The translations under genes were made by a program, and so were the position numbers. From Neurospora crassa OR74A (taxonomy: Eukaryota; Ascomycota; Sordariomycetes; Sordariales; Sordariaceae): a stretch of DNA of 64,000 bases. This document shows positions 32,713 through 43,376 of the stretch, one piece after another. Where the stretch lies: positions 124,001 to 188,000 of the forward strand of contig NC_026506.1 of the NCBI RefSeq assembly GCF_000182925.2. The letters run 5' to 3'. A model generated the notes under the pieces. It saw nothing but the letters and a program-made list of their open reading frames with translations, did no database searches and was not told where the DNA came from. Positions within the stretch are counted from its first letter, which is position 1, and each line of letters opens with the position of its first letter.

Positions 32713-33769
32713 GAGAGTTTGGGCTTTTCGTTGACGTGAGCTTGGCACATCTACTGTGTGGAGGCCTGATATGGAGAATGAAGGACACATTTGGAGGATG
32801 GAATACAACAGCGATGAGTTCGCGGTGGGTGGGCATGATTTCACGCGATTGTGACTAGTGGTAGGGGCTCTTAAGGTTGACAAGATGGGGATGACTCAGA
32901 CTCAGACGTTACAAGGTTAGAAGCAGATACACCGAAACATGAACAGGTTCTGATGTCAAGAGTATTTTAGCGGGCCACCTAGTAAGCGGGTGCCGCCCGG
33001 GTGCCCGGTCTTCTGTGTGATCTGTATGGTCTTGTGAGCGCCATTCTCATCGTATCCAGGCAGATTGCCACTTGGGATGCATCCTCTCCTGCCTGGGAAT
33101 CTGCCCGCTACCCCCAAGGTTGTTGGTCAGGAACAAAGCCCAGTAGCAGGTTTGCTCGCAGATGCACCAAGACTCAATTTATCACGCAGTCGACATGTAC
33201 TTGGTACCTCTAGAAAGCTCACACATGTACAGCGTAACATGCACAGAAGTAAAAGCAAGAAGGAGGGGAATCCAGAGTGGTTTAGTGGAGTTGGTCACGG
33301 CACTCGCAGGAAAAGAGTACTGTAGGTAGAGGTAGGTATGTCAATGAACGGATAACTTGGAGCTGCAATGGTCTGGTTTTAATATTCTTTCGGCAGCAAT
33401 GCAGTCACTATATGTCCAGACTGTCCTTTTCTTTTCTGCCTTCGAGGCATCATCATGTCTTGCCATTTCTCCCATTTCTCCCATCTTCTCATCATCTTTA
33501 ACCGCTGTCCAGATGTGTGATGTGATCTATTGCCCATTCTTCTCCTGTTTCAACGCCTCGCTAGGACAAATTCTTCCATGCTGAACTCCATTCCAAACCA
33601 CGTCTCTACCACCAAGTCTCGTTGTCGCTACGTACCGTTGTGACTTCCAGAAAGAAACCCCATGAAAGAAAACGAGGAAATGAGTGCTGCAGATAGAGGT
33701 ACGAAAATGTCGAAGAATGGAAGTCCAGCTACACCCAATCAACAGAAAATCACCGCCTTACCTACTCAG
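32713..33769. other. Intergenic between convergent kinase and secreted-protein gene
   Basis: No gene seen. Three octamer copies lie at 33205-33212, 33327-33334 and 33694-33701. Confidence 0.45.
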
Positions 33770-34549
33770 CTAGGCAGGAACCTCCTTTCCAGTCGGGTAC
33801 TCAATGTTCATAACCTTGTGATCAGTCGGATTAGTAATGGAGACCGCAGCACCGCTACCCAAGCCATGCGGACAAGTAGCCTGATTAGCACCAGCAGCCA
33901 AGGTACATTTCTCATCGTATCCCTTGTGGCACAAGCTGTCATTGAGATTCCAAAGCCGGTAATTCTTTCCCACCCAAGTGTCGCGAGAGAGACAAGACGA
34001 CAGAAAATTCATCGAGTTGGCGCCCATAAGCGGAAGCTTGCCGGAGCCATCGGTGATTAGAGACTTGCAGTTGTCAGCTGGGAGGTACTGGTAGTGAACT
34101 TCACCCATGGCGCCTCCGGCGATGGCGGTGCCAGGTGCAGCGGGATGGCCGGTGGCGAGGTAGTTCCATGCATCATAGCTGATGTCGTGGGCTCCGCCAG
34201 AGTGGTCGATGCGCAGGAGAGTGACGCTGCGGCCGGCGGTGACGTTGGTGAGCTTGACGCAGAGGTTGTCGCAGTCGACTTCGTCGGGCCAGTAGGCTAC
34301 GCGGTTGGTATTGATTTTGCAGCCGAGGACTCCGATCGAGGACGAAAAGAAGGAGTGAGGGGTCACGTCGAAGAGAGAACCGGAACCAGAAGATTGACGC
34401 TTGTTGTTGATGTGAGCGCTGGGAGTGTCAACGGGAGAGCGAGGACCAAGTGAGGACGGTGAGGCCTTGATGATTGAGGTCGTAAACTCCTGGGCAAGGC
34501 CGAAAGCAGCCAAGAATGCCACGAAAAGAAAGATAATTCTGTGCATCAT
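33770..34549 (-). CDS. Secreted eight-cysteine protein, family member 1, 259 aa
   Basis: The ATG at 34549 is chosen because it opens a clear signal peptide (MMHRIIFLFVAFLAAFGLAQ); the frame continues upstream without purpose. A KR site near residue 50 (NNKRQSS) may be a Kex2 cleavage point. The mature domain has the family motifs GVLGCKINTNRVAYWP, then C-x3-C-V, GRSVTLLRID, GGAHDISYDAWNYL, SGKLP, then WVGKNYRLWN and CPHGLG. Eight cysteines are conserved in all five members. The order C-V-x-(GRSV)-x-ID-x-GGA-DIS-x-AW resembles double-psi beta-barrel folds of expansin/RlpA-like proteins; this is inference. The real role is unknown. Confidence 0.8.
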   Translation of the reverse strand: MMHRIIFLFVAFLAAFGLAQEFTTSIIKASPSSLGPRSPVDTPSAHINNKRQSSGSGSLFDVTPHSFFSSSIGVLGCKINTNRVAYWPDEVDCDNLCVKLTNVTAGRSVTLLRIDHSGGAHDISYDAWNYLATGHPAAPGTAIAGGAMGEVHYQYLPADNCKSLITDGSGKLPLMGANSMNFLSSCLSRDTWVGKNYRLWNLNDSLCHKGYDEKCTLAAGANQATCPHGLGSGAAVSITNPTDHKVMNIEYPTGKEVPA

Positions 34550-36016
34550 CTTGCCAGTTGTTGAAGATGGTTGGTGTTGAGGCAAGATTTGGGGGTGTGC
34601 CTTTTGCTGGTGAAGATCTTGAAGGTTGATCTTTGAGGGGGATGGTGATGAGGATTGGAAACGGGAGAGGAGGGCCGGTGGAAGAGACATTTTATATCTG
34701 AAAGAGGAGGAGGTGCCGGAATTTCCAGATTTACTCAAAAACCACTGGTAGGTGAAGTGTGGAGGATAGTTGAGATGAGATCGTTGAGTGAACAGGCTTG
34801 GAAACGAAAAAGCCTTCATTCACCCTTCAATGCTTCAAAATCCGCCATCTGGAGTCTTTGGGGGGAGCATCTGTTTGGGTGATAGACGTCTCCATGTTGA
34901 TGGATCATCGCATGAATCCTGAAAAGAAGAGGTAAGAAAGTTGAGACGAGAAGGATATATTGAGTGAAGGGCTTACCTCAACGCCAGGCAGCCATGGGGC
35001 GTTTACCGCGAGCATCGGACAACCTTCGCCCACTACAGAATGGAGGCGGTCTGTCTGCACGACCTACTCGTCTGGAATGGCTGTCTATGAGATTTAATCT
35101 CTTGCTCGTCGTATATCTCCATCGTTTGGTGACACGTGGGCAGTGATGCTGGAGGACAACCACCCTACCCGTCGTTTGGTCCTAGCAGCACTGCAGTTTG
35201 ACGAACGATTGAGGTTCCGGGTTTGTCTTCTATCAGACTCTCCAGAACGGCTAGTGGTAGTGGTGGTGAAGGAGTTTGCCATTGTGGACACACGTTTTCT
35301 GTCAGTCTGTCCTTCGAAGAGAAAGATGGAGGGGATATTTCTGTGCATGTTGTGGATGAAATGGTGACATTTGATGTCGATATTCCTCAGTTACCTTCAT
35401 CGCTTGGGCCAAATTTCAACGTGCGACATTGCCAGTCATTGCAGATGTTTGGCACCTGCCTCAATGCTCTGTCAAGATTGCTTCTAGTCAGGTGCGATGT
35501 TGACAGATGTGGAGATTAGTACGTAGGTACAAGCCCATACGTGCAAAACTAAAGCAAGCAAAAAGGAAGTCACGATTCTACAATGGCTGTCACTTGATTT
35601 CACTGACTTCACTTTTTGGACATCGGAAGGCACGAATTGGGAATTGTTTTGGGGACGTTATTTGCGAGTGTCTCTTGGGATCTAACTATGGGCTGATCCA
35701 GATTCACCATCCTGTCACACCCATTCCCGGACCCAAACGTCGTGGACTGCACTAAAATTCGTTCTGATTGTTGTGAGTACCATTGAACTCCCAAACTATT
35801 CCCTTCTGACCAATCCTGCTTGTTCCTAGACTAATTCTTCCTTTCCCAGTCCAGCAAAGAATCTGGACCCTAACCGACTTGAACTTCAGTCCAACCATAT
35901 CCCTCCATCGTTGCCGATATATTTCCGCGAGACGAAAACCGAAAGAATCTAAAAGAAGACGATGCCATCCGGAGATACGAATGACCACAGCTGTGACTGA
36001 TAGCTAGGTCCGACGC
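34550..36016. other. Intergenic between family members 1 and 2
   Basis: Contains the promoter of member 1 and the 3' flank of member 2. No gene is seen in the remaining 1.2 kb. Confidence 0.45.
34689..34699 (-). promoter_or_regulatory. TATA element of secreted family member 1
   Basis: Reads AGATATAAAAT on the - strand, 140 bp upstream of the ATG. The identical 11-mer is at member 2, and a one-base variant is at member 4. Confidence 0.6.
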
Positions 36017-36757
36017 TTAGGGGGCAACTTCCTCCTGGCCGGTGGGGTACAGGAGGTTGACCACCTTGTGGTCGCTAGGGTTGTCGAGCTTGGGATTCGC
36101 GCCCAGCTGGTGAGGGCAAGTGGGTTGATTCGAACCCGCGGCAAGGCTGCACTTCTCATCATAGCCATAATGGCAAATGGGATCCTGGATGTTGAAGAGC
36201 TGGTAATTGTTTCCAACCCACGAGCCGCCGAGACAAGAGGTGAGCCAGTTCAGGCCATTGGCAGCGGCGATGGGCAACTTTCCCGAGCCGTCCGTGATGA
36301 GTGACTTGCACTCATTAGCGGAGACGTACTCGAAGTCAACCTCGAAGCCACCGCCGGCGACAGCTTGACCGGGCTCTTTGACGGAATGGCCGGTCTTAAG
36401 GAAGTTCCATGCGTCGTACGAAATATCGTGGGCGCCGCCCGAAGCATCGATTTGAAGGAGGTGGACCGAGCGACCTGCGTAAGACAACTTCACGCAAACA
36501 TTGTTGCAGTCAGGGGTGCTGGGCCAGTAGGCGACCCTGTTCGTGTTGATCTTGCAACCAAGTACGCCAACGGACGACGAGTACTTGTCGTGGGGTGTAA
36601 TGGAGACTTTGCCCAGCAGAGCGTTGGCGCTGTTGACGCTACCAGTGTTGTGGACACTACCAGAGGCCTTGGAGGGGACGCTCTGGGGAAAGCCGAGGGC
36701 AGGCAGAGCCATGGCACCGAGGGCGAGGAAAGTGGAAATCTTGACTTTTCCGAACAT
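36017..36757 (-). CDS. Secreted eight-cysteine protein, family member 2, 246 aa
   Basis: Start at the ATG at 36757 (the in-frame codon two before it is GTG). The signal peptide is MFGKVKISTFLALGAMALPALG. After a Ser/Asn-rich spacer comes the shared domain: ITPHDKYSSSVGVLGC, then NRVAYWPS, DCNNVCVKL, GRSVHLLQID, GGAHDISYDAWNFL, SGKLP, then WVGNNYQLFN, YDEKCSLAAG and CPHQLG. All eight family cysteines are present. Single exon, same orientation as member 1. Confidence 0.82.
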   Translation of the reverse strand: MFGKVKISTFLALGAMALPALGFPQSVPSKASGSVHNTGSVNSANALLGKVSITPHDKYSSSVGVLGCKINTNRVAYWPSTPDCNNVCVKLSYAGRSVHLLQIDASGGAHDISYDAWNFLKTGHSVKEPGQAVAGGGFEVDFEYVSANECKSLITDGSGKLPIAAANGLNWLTSCLGGSWVGNNYQLFNIQDPICHYGYDEKCSLAAGSNQPTCPHQLGANPKLDNPSDHKVVNLLYPTGQEEVAP

Positions 36758-36911
36758 CTTCACGTTGTTGAGAATTCGAAGTGGGTGTTTTCGAAAAGCC
36801 TTGAGACTGTTGGTCGAGAAGTGGACTTGTTGGTGTTTCAGGTACTGGCAAAGACGAAGGCTTGCTTGCTGATGGGTGTGGAAGAAGGAGGAAGGAGTAG
36901 AAGTGCTGGAA

Positions 36912-36937
36912 GAGGAGGGGATTTTATATCTAGAGGA
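36912..36937 (-). promoter_or_regulatory. 26-bp core promoter block of family member 2
   Basis: On the - strand this block contains CCTCTAGATATAAAATCCCC and lies about 155-180 bp upstream of the ATG. It matches the block at 39753-39778, in front of member 4, at 25 of 26 positions. Confidence 0.65.
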
Positions 36938-37779
36938 GAGGTTGATTTCGTCACGGATACTCCAGTCCTATTCACCAGAATGAAGCTGGAGGTTCAAACG
37001 CATTCTCCTAGGTGAAGGGGACATGTTAATTTCCGCCAATTCATCTCATGACTACAAAAACGACTGGGGTCGTCCCGAGTCCGGACCAGAGCAGGTTCCG
37101 TGCCAGTGAATGGTATTGTCCATGGCTGAGCTCCTCAACGGCAGGATGAAGGCAACACACTTACACAGTACCTGGGCGGTGAACCTTTTCGTCTGAACCT
37201 GCGGATGGGAAATCTTGCTCATTTTATACCTTTTCTAGAACAACTTCGCAGCCATGGTCAGTTGGCTGTTTGAACTCAATGACTTGCTCTCTTGGCAAAC
37301 CTTTGGTTTGCAATCCTCCACGGGGCACTTCTAAATGTACTTGATACCCTTTACCACCTGTGTTGACGGCGGGAAGTTTGAGTCACCCCAAACACAGCAA
37401 CTCTGACTTTGAAGCTCTGTAAAGCACAACAAACCTTACGTCGTACTTCCTTGCGGTATTCTATCCAAACAGACAGCGAGTGTCCAGTGCCATGTGGGGA
37501 CGATGCCGTGAATCTGTTGAGGAGTGACGGCAAACGGTCGACCTGGGAGTCACCACCCTTTGGACTGCCTATGAGAGAGTCTCCGCCTTTTCTTGTCGTC
37601 TCGAAAAGCGATAAAACGGGCCCACCGCCCAGCTCTGATCCGTTTGCGTTTCATTCACTCACACGTTTCTTCAAGATGAGAAGTGCCAGTGAATAGACCC
37701 CGAGGCCATTGTGGTTTTTGGGTGGGCCCCCCAATGGAATAGATGGCCTGGATCTTCCACCTCTTCCGCCCTCTACATG

Positions 37780-37786
37780 TATATAA
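37780..37786 (+). promoter_or_regulatory. TATA element of family member 3
   Basis: TATATAA about 149 bp upstream of the ATG at 37935, within ATGTATATAATCTCCCAC. Confidence 0.55.
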
Positions 37787-37934
37787 TCTCCCACTTCTCT
37801 AGCACATCTTCCTGTTTTTCTTTCCTCACCATCCACCACCCTAAGCAGCACGCTCCGTCCTGATCTCATCTTTCACAGGCAACAAGCTGTCACAATCACT
37901 TCCCTCAAGCCACACAACATCAAGAAGCAACAAG

Positions 37935-38582
37935 ATGGTGTCCTTCAAGTCTGTCATTCTCGCCCTGGCCACTACCGGCATTGAGCTTGCTTCGGGCATC
38001 AGCGTTACCCCTCACGATCAGTACTCGTCTTCAGTTGGCGTTCTGGGCTGCAAAATTAACACCAACAGGGTTGCGTACTGGCCCTCCTCCGTGGATTGCG
38101 ACCAAATCTGCGTTGAGGTCACTGCCAACGGTCGTTCGGTTACCTTGTTGAAGATTGACCAATCCGGCGGCGCGTACGACATCTCCTTTGACGCCTGGAA
38201 CTACCTGAAGACAGGTTACCCGGCAGTCAAGGGCCACATCGAGCCTGGCGGTGGTTTTTCTGCCGACTACAAGTTTGTCTCTGCCGACAACTGCCGCAGC
38301 CTCATCAAAACGTCTTCGGGAAAGCTGCCCTTCACTGCTGCCAACTCCATGAATTTCGTCAGTTCGTGCAGCGCCGGCCGGAACTCCTGGGTTGGCAACA
38401 ACTACGAGCTGTGGAACATCGCCGACCCCGTCTGCAACCACGGCTTCAACGAAATCTGCACTCTTGCCCCTGGTGCAAACCAGGCCACTTGCCCGCATCC
38501 CCTCGGCTCAAGCGATGTCCTGAAGGGTCAGGATGTCTTGAACATTCTTTACCCCAGCGGTGATGTTGTTGATGCTTCTTAA
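37935..38582 (+). CDS. Secreted eight-cysteine protein, family member 3, 215 aa
   Basis: The shortest member: the signal peptide (MVSFKSVILALATTGIELASG) is followed almost directly by the domain, SVTPHDQYSSSVGVLGC. Motifs are complete: NRVAYWPSSVDC, GRSVTLLKID, GGAYDISFDAWNYL, SSGKLPFTAANSMNFV, then WVGNNYELWN, NEICTLAPG and CPHPLG. It therefore defines the minimal domain. Single exon, start context CAAGATGG. Divergent from member 2 and in tandem with member 4. Confidence 0.83.
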   Translation: MVSFKSVILALATTGIELASGISVTPHDQYSSSVGVLGCKINTNRVAYWPSSVDCDQICVEVTANGRSVTLLKIDQSGGAYDISFDAWNYLKTGYPAVKGHIEPGGGFSADYKFVSADNCRSLIKTSSGKLPFTAANSMNFVSSCSAGRNSWVGNNYELWNIADPVCNHGFNEICTLAPGANQATCPHPLGSSDVLKGQDVLNILYPSGDVVDAS

Positions 38583-39915
38583 GCGACAGGACATTGATTC
38601 CGGCGCGCATGACATGACCCAGACGCACTTCTCCTTTTGCTTGAAGATACCACATCGTTCAGAGCGGATGGGTCGGATGAGGAGGAGGTTTGGTTTTGAG
38701 TTTCGGCATGAGCGACCATCTTGGGTGTGCGGGGTTGGTTGACGAAGGGTCATTCAGAGTTGGGAGTTGGTGAACGGAATAGGGGAGTTCAAAAGTTCAT
38801 AGATTTCATGGAATGAGCATTCTACTCCCCGACGGTAGCCGCGTAGTAGATGCTGGCTCCTGCCGAAAGGAACAATGACATAAACCGTTTCGGCCAATCT
38901 CTTTTCTGCATGATCGTGACTTCCTCGCTTGGTCGTAGAGAACTCATGTTTCTTCCTTCCTCGTTGCACAAGTGATTGGCTGTCGCCACCAAGCAGCAGC
39001 TGAGTGAAAACCGAAAAGTACTGGAAAATGTGGGAGGGGGTGTTTCATGTTGAATGCGGATTGACGCGCTTTCAATTCTTGCGCTTTCATCGATGCCGAG
39101 CTCGAAGATTTGAGTGCCTCCACCACCGGCCAAAAACGAAACAATGCCACTTGGGTTTCTCACTTGTTTTGCATACATGACAAACATTCCAAACAGATTA
39201 CTTTCCAACTTGAACCTCTCTTATGTCGACATCTCAGAACACTCAAATTTTCTGACGGCCATTGGGGAGGCTTTGAAGCATCCAAGATCCCTCAGCAACC
39301 TCGAACTGCAGTGGGAGCCTGGTAGCATCCATTTTTACACTACCTACATGGCTTCACAGTTGAAAGTCCACAACTATGTGCCATGCGGCAGGCTGGAACT
39401 GCGCAGAATGAATGGGATCAAACATGTTCACCAAAGTTCCTTTTCCTCGTCTCGACCAGACATGTCGCGGGCTTGCACAAAGTTGCCCCCATCTCCATCC
39501 CCAGACAATGCCTTCGGATAACACCAACGGGGCTGTCCCTTCACCCAGATTCTGCCGTCGTCTGAACTCGGGGATGACTCCCACCGCTTTTGGTCTTGAG
39601 GTTTCGGGATATGTCCTGCCAAACTTGAACTGGTTCCTTCACCAGGTCTTCTCTTCACTGGAAACCTTCTCGTTTTGTTTGAACCTCTTCGGCGGTAGTG
39701 AATGATACTTAGAGAGCTCTCATTCACCGGCAGAACCCCCAAAATATCACTTTCCTCTAGATATAGAATCCCCTCCTCCTCCCACCACTTCTTCCACTTT
39801 CCAGCTTCATCAGCACCAACAAGAAGCAGTCTGGAAGTCTTCTTTACCTGTACCTTCAACGAATCCAAAGACCAAAAGTCAACTTCCACAAGAATCTACC
39901 AAGACCACCAGCAAG
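38583..39915. other. Intergenic between family members 3 and 4
   Basis: Holds the 3' flank shared with member 4 (around 38847-38900) and the promoter of member 4. A - strand frame near 38822-39208 lacks an ATG at its start and is not accepted as a gene. Confidence 0.45.
39753..39778 (+). promoter_or_regulatory. 26-bp core promoter block of family member 4
   Basis: Contains CCTCTAGATATAGAATCCCC, differing by one base from the block in front of member 2 (36912-36937). The TATA core is about 147-155 bp upstream of the ATG at 39916. Confidence 0.65.
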
Positions 39916-40689
39916 ATGTTGCCCAAGATCTCCTCCTTCGGCATTCTTGCCTTCTTCGGCACTCTCGTCTCCTCCGTCACCGCCGCAGCCATCGCCAACC
40001 CCGTCCAAGCTGCTAACGGTACCACCACCTTCAGCGACAGCCAGACCAGTGCTAGATTTGCCGCTGCCGGCGACATCTGGCTGACTCCTCACGACAAGTA
40101 CAGCTCCTCCGTTGGCGTCTTGGGATGCAAGGTAGACGTTAACCACATGGCCTACTGGCCCGAGGCGATCGGCTGTGACGACTTCTGCATCGAAGTTTCC
40201 TACGGTGGCCGCTCCGTCACCCTCCTGCGCGTTGACAACTCTGCCGGCGCCCACGATATCTCTTTCGAGAACTGGAACTACTTGGAGACCGGCTACCCGG
40301 CCTCGGAAAAGAACCACATCCAGCCCTCCGCGGGCTTCACTGCCCAGTACAAGACAGTCGATCCCAACCAGTGCCGCAGCCTGATCAAGACTGCCTCTGG
40401 CAAACTCCCGTTTTCCGCTGCGACGTCCATCAACTACATTTCGAACTGCGTCCTCAACCATCCGAATAGCTGGGTCGCTCAGAATTTCGAGCTGTGGAAC
40501 ATTTACGATTCCCAGTGTAACTTGGGATACAATGAGATCTGTCAGACACCTGACTTCAAGAGTGGCTTCAATCAAGCCAAGTGCCCGCACACCCTGGGAA
40601 GCCAGGATAAGTTGGTTGGTCAGGATGTCTGGAACATTCTGTATCCGAGTGGTGATGCGGAGGAAGCGAAGGGTCCCGGTGAGGCTTAA
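39916..40689 (+). CDS. Secreted eight-cysteine protein, family member 4, 257 aa
   Basis: Signal peptide MLPKISSFGILAFFGTLVSSV, then a 30-residue spacer with one NGT sequon, then the domain: LTPHDKYSSSVGVLGC, GRSVTLLRVD, GAHDISFENWNYLETG, SGKLPFSAATSINYI. The motif WVAQNFELWN replaces WVGNNY, and CPHTLG is retained. It has small insertions relative to others (SEKNH; NHPN; DFKSGF). All eight cysteines are kept. It is the most diverged in the N-terminal half of the domain (CKVDVNHMAYWPEAIGC). Confidence 0.82.
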   Translation: MLPKISSFGILAFFGTLVSSVTAAAIANPVQAANGTTTFSDSQTSARFAAAGDIWLTPHDKYSSSVGVLGCKVDVNHMAYWPEAIGCDDFCIEVSYGGRSVTLLRVDNSAGAHDISFENWNYLETGYPASEKNHIQPSAGFTAQYKTVDPNQCRSLIKTASGKLPFSAATSINYISNCVLNHPNSWVAQNFELWNIYDSQCNLGYNEICQTPDFKSGFNQAKCPHTLGSQDKLVGQDVWNILYPSGDAEEAKGPGEA

Positions 40690-41270
40690 TTATCAAGGGC
40701 TGTGGGCAGCGATCTTCGGCAGCAGCGGACAATATCTTCTTACCTTTCGGCTTCGACTTGGGCTGATTTGATAGTTCAGCATGCACGGTTCGCGGCCAGG
40801 TTAGAGGAGGTCTTCGGCTCAGAAGATGACATCCTGGTACACCATGGAGTTCAGGGAGTTTGGAATCAGGGAAGCATTCGACAAGGAATTGATAATGGTG
40901 ATGGCTTAGGGAAGAATCCCCTAAGCATTCGAGCTTCTAGACTCAGTTAGATGCAGCACATGATAGATTTTAGATGCTGGCTCCGGTAGATGGAACTATG
41001 AATGCATTTCCAAATGGCCGGCTCTACATTTTCTCGTGTCAGTGATACTTGTTTGTGCACTTCGAGATGTCTTACATGTTTCAAGCAAGAAGCCCAAAAG
41101 CGCATAGAGTTCGCGGTCTTAAGTAAGAGTTTTCTGGCATGTCTCGCAGATGTTTTCTTTGTAGAACATTCGGGTTTGCGTGAAGAACAATCCACAGAAG
41201 GAAGGGATGTGTACCTCGGCGTTTCTTCTTTCTTTCTTTCTCTTTTCTTTTCCTTTCTTTTCGGCTTTTG

Positions 41271-41326
<56 letters not shown>

Positions 41327-42531
41327 AAAAAGTTTGCATCAAAAGAAGCATAAAAGACCAGAAGCGGTAACTCGAGGAAAAGAGGCCACTGGTTCCTGAG
41401 CCGCCCGTGGGGAACAAGGAGCGGCAAGGCGGTCTTTTTCAAAACAAACAAAGCCAAGTTCCAGAAGGTCCAAGGAAAATGTGCCTGGTGGAGATGCACC
41501 CGCTTTGAACAAAGAAGAATTGAAAGCAACCTACCCGTCGAGATGAGGGGTGGCGCGCGGGATATTGGAAGCATACCTACCTAGTGTCCACATATGTTCA
41601 TATTCTGCTCAGGAATATTCTGCTCAGAAGAAATGACTCGAAAGAAAAAGCAAGATGAACTTACCTACGGCAGGAATTACCACGTGCTTACCCTAGTTCT
41701 GGATTATGTGTCCCAAACGTACAGATTGTGGTAGCTGCGTGTAAATGCGAGCTGCATGCAGAGGTATGTCAAGTCTTAACAAGGTGGTTACATGTCCTAT
41801 GCGGGCAGGTAGAGGTAGTTATGTACCAACACGGCAATGCAGCCTAGCTAGCTTCTAAAAAGAACACAAAGCCTGTAAAGAGTTGCAGCAATGAGAAAAA
41901 AATCTTGGACAACTACGTAATCCGAACGGCGGGGGCCACAAGTTCACATCAAACCGAGGTGGGACAAAAGGTGTGTGTGTAGTAGGTAGACAACTCTATT
42001 TTTCTTGGTCTAGAGGTCTAAAAGTGCATCTAAAGTGTGCACCGGATGTCATAACTCATGAAACGGCCTCCTTGAGGAGGGAAAATGCCCCTACCAAGGG
42101 TCTATAGAAAGAAAAACAAATGAAACAAAAATTCGCTGTGCCTCCGTCATGTTGAGCCCTGAGTGGAACTCCTTGAGTAGCCGTGTACCCCCTCTGCCTG
42201 TGCTCCGAATGATTTTCCAGAAAAGACAAAACATAGATCCGATCCGATCAAACTCCTCCAAGATGTCCCTGCCCAAAAAGGAGAAAGTAAAAAATTGGTA
42301 TGAGGGAACCTGCCCATGGTACATCACAAGAAGAAAAGGAACTGAAAAGCCGTGAGACTGTATGTCTTTCATCGCTCATGGTTGCCATTCTCAGATGACC
42401 TCGCCCGGCGAGCTCAAGGATGGCGCCGAATCGAAGCGATAGACCTTCGTGATCTTTGCAAAGGCTGTAACAAAGTAGTCAGTACGAGAGCGGTGGTGGA
42501 GCGTAGCTGGAAGGCGAACTTACTAAGGAAC
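40690..42531. other. Intergenic between convergent family members 4 and 5
   Basis: No gene seen. It holds the decayed shared 3' flank (40971-41010), a pyrimidine tract and T39 run, a short repeat at 41395-41419, a 13-bp direct repeat (ATATTCTGCTCAG at 41600-41612 and 41615-41627) and an octamer at 41810-41817. Confidence 0.45.
41286..41324 (+). repeat. Homopolymer T39 at the end of a CTTTT-rich tract
   Basis: An uninterrupted run of 39 T follows a pyrimidine tract from about 41220. There is no transposon body beside it; the true length is prone to assembly error. Confidence 0.9.
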
Positions 42532-43191
42532 TCAGTTAGGATACGGGATATCCACCACAGCATACTCGGCCGGCAATGCCTTTTGGATGCCCAAAACATG
42601 TCCCGCACCGCAATCCGGCTGGTTGGTAACAGCCAAATCAGGGAAACTGCACGGAACATCCTCGCCCCACTGGCACCGGGCATCCGCAACGTTATAAAGC
42701 TGGAAGTTGTTGCCCACCCAACTACCACCCTGGCACGAGTTGATAAAGTTCATCGAGTTCGCGGCCGTGAAGGGCAGCTTGCCATCTGGTGTCTTGATAA
42801 GCGGCCTGCATTCCTCAGGCGAGACGAACTCGTAAGTAGCAGCGACGGCGCCACCGAGGGCTGCTCCGCCGGCAGCACCGACGCCGTTCTGGAGGTAGGC
42901 GTAGGCGTCGTAGCTGATGTCGTAGGCGCCCGTGGAGCTGTCGATCTTGAGGAGGGTGACGGAGCGGCCGTTGGCGGTCACGCGGACGCAAATGTTGTTG
43001 CAGTCGACGGCCGAGGGCCAGTAGGCTACGCGGTTAATGTCGATTTTGCAGCCGAGAACTCCTACGGAGGATGAGTACTTGTCGTGAGGAGTGATGCCGA
43101 TGGATTCGCCGCGGCGGACGGGAGGAAGGACGGCGGCAGAGGTGAGGGTGGCGGCCGTGAGGCCCAAGACGGTCATGACGTTGGCTAACAT
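42532..43191 (-). CDS. Secreted eight-cysteine protein, family member 5, 219 aa
   Basis: Signal peptide MLANVMTVLGLTAATLTSAA, then PPVRRGES, with a dibasic site that could be processed. The domain follows: ITPHDKYSSSVGVLGC, INRVAYWPSAVDC, GRSVTLLKID, GAYDISYDAYAYL, DGKLPFTAANSMNFI, then WVGNNFQLYN. The C-terminus is the most divergent: GEDVPCSFPD and CGAGHVLG replace the YDE-C and CPH-LG motifs, but eight cysteines remain. It ends early, at PYPN, without the acidic tail of the others. Confidence 0.8.
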   Translation of the reverse strand: MLANVMTVLGLTAATLTSAAVLPPVRRGESIGITPHDKYSSSVGVLGCKIDINRVAYWPSAVDCNNICVRVTANGRSVTLLKIDSSTGAYDISYDAYAYLQNGVGAAGGAALGGAVAATYEFVSPEECRPLIKTPDGKLPFTAANSMNFINSCQGGSWVGNNFQLYNVADARCQWGEDVPCSFPDLAVTNQPDCGAGHVLGIQKALPAEYAVVDIPYPN

Positions 43192-43367
43192 GGTGTCTGG
43201 GATTTGTGTTTGGGATTTGTGTCTTTGTTTCAGAGTTTGTCTGGTTGGATGTGGGTTTTAGACGTGAGACGGCTGGAAGAACTTGATCGAGATGAGTGAT
43301 CGACGTGGACTGTCTGAAGCTGACTGGGGAAAGAAAAAGAGGGAATGAAACATGGCTACGCTTGTTG

Positions 43368-43376
43368 TTTTATAAG
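43368..43376 (-). promoter_or_regulatory. TATA element of family member 5
   Basis: CTTATAAAA on the - strand, about 177 bp upstream of the ATG at 43191. Its flanks do not match the promoters of the other members. Confidence 0.5.

Larger units (their letters stand above)
36758..37934. promoter_or_regulatory. Divergent intergenic region between family members 2 and 3
   Basis: Carries promoters for both genes, with TATA elements at 36921-36931 (- strand) and 37780-37786 (+ strand). No gene is seen between them. Confidence 0.5.

Noticed and set aside
38822-39208. 128-codon - strand frame downstream of family member 3
   Set aside because: It begins with TTG, has no recognised domain and its diverged counterpart near 40971 is not open; treated as duplicated flank.
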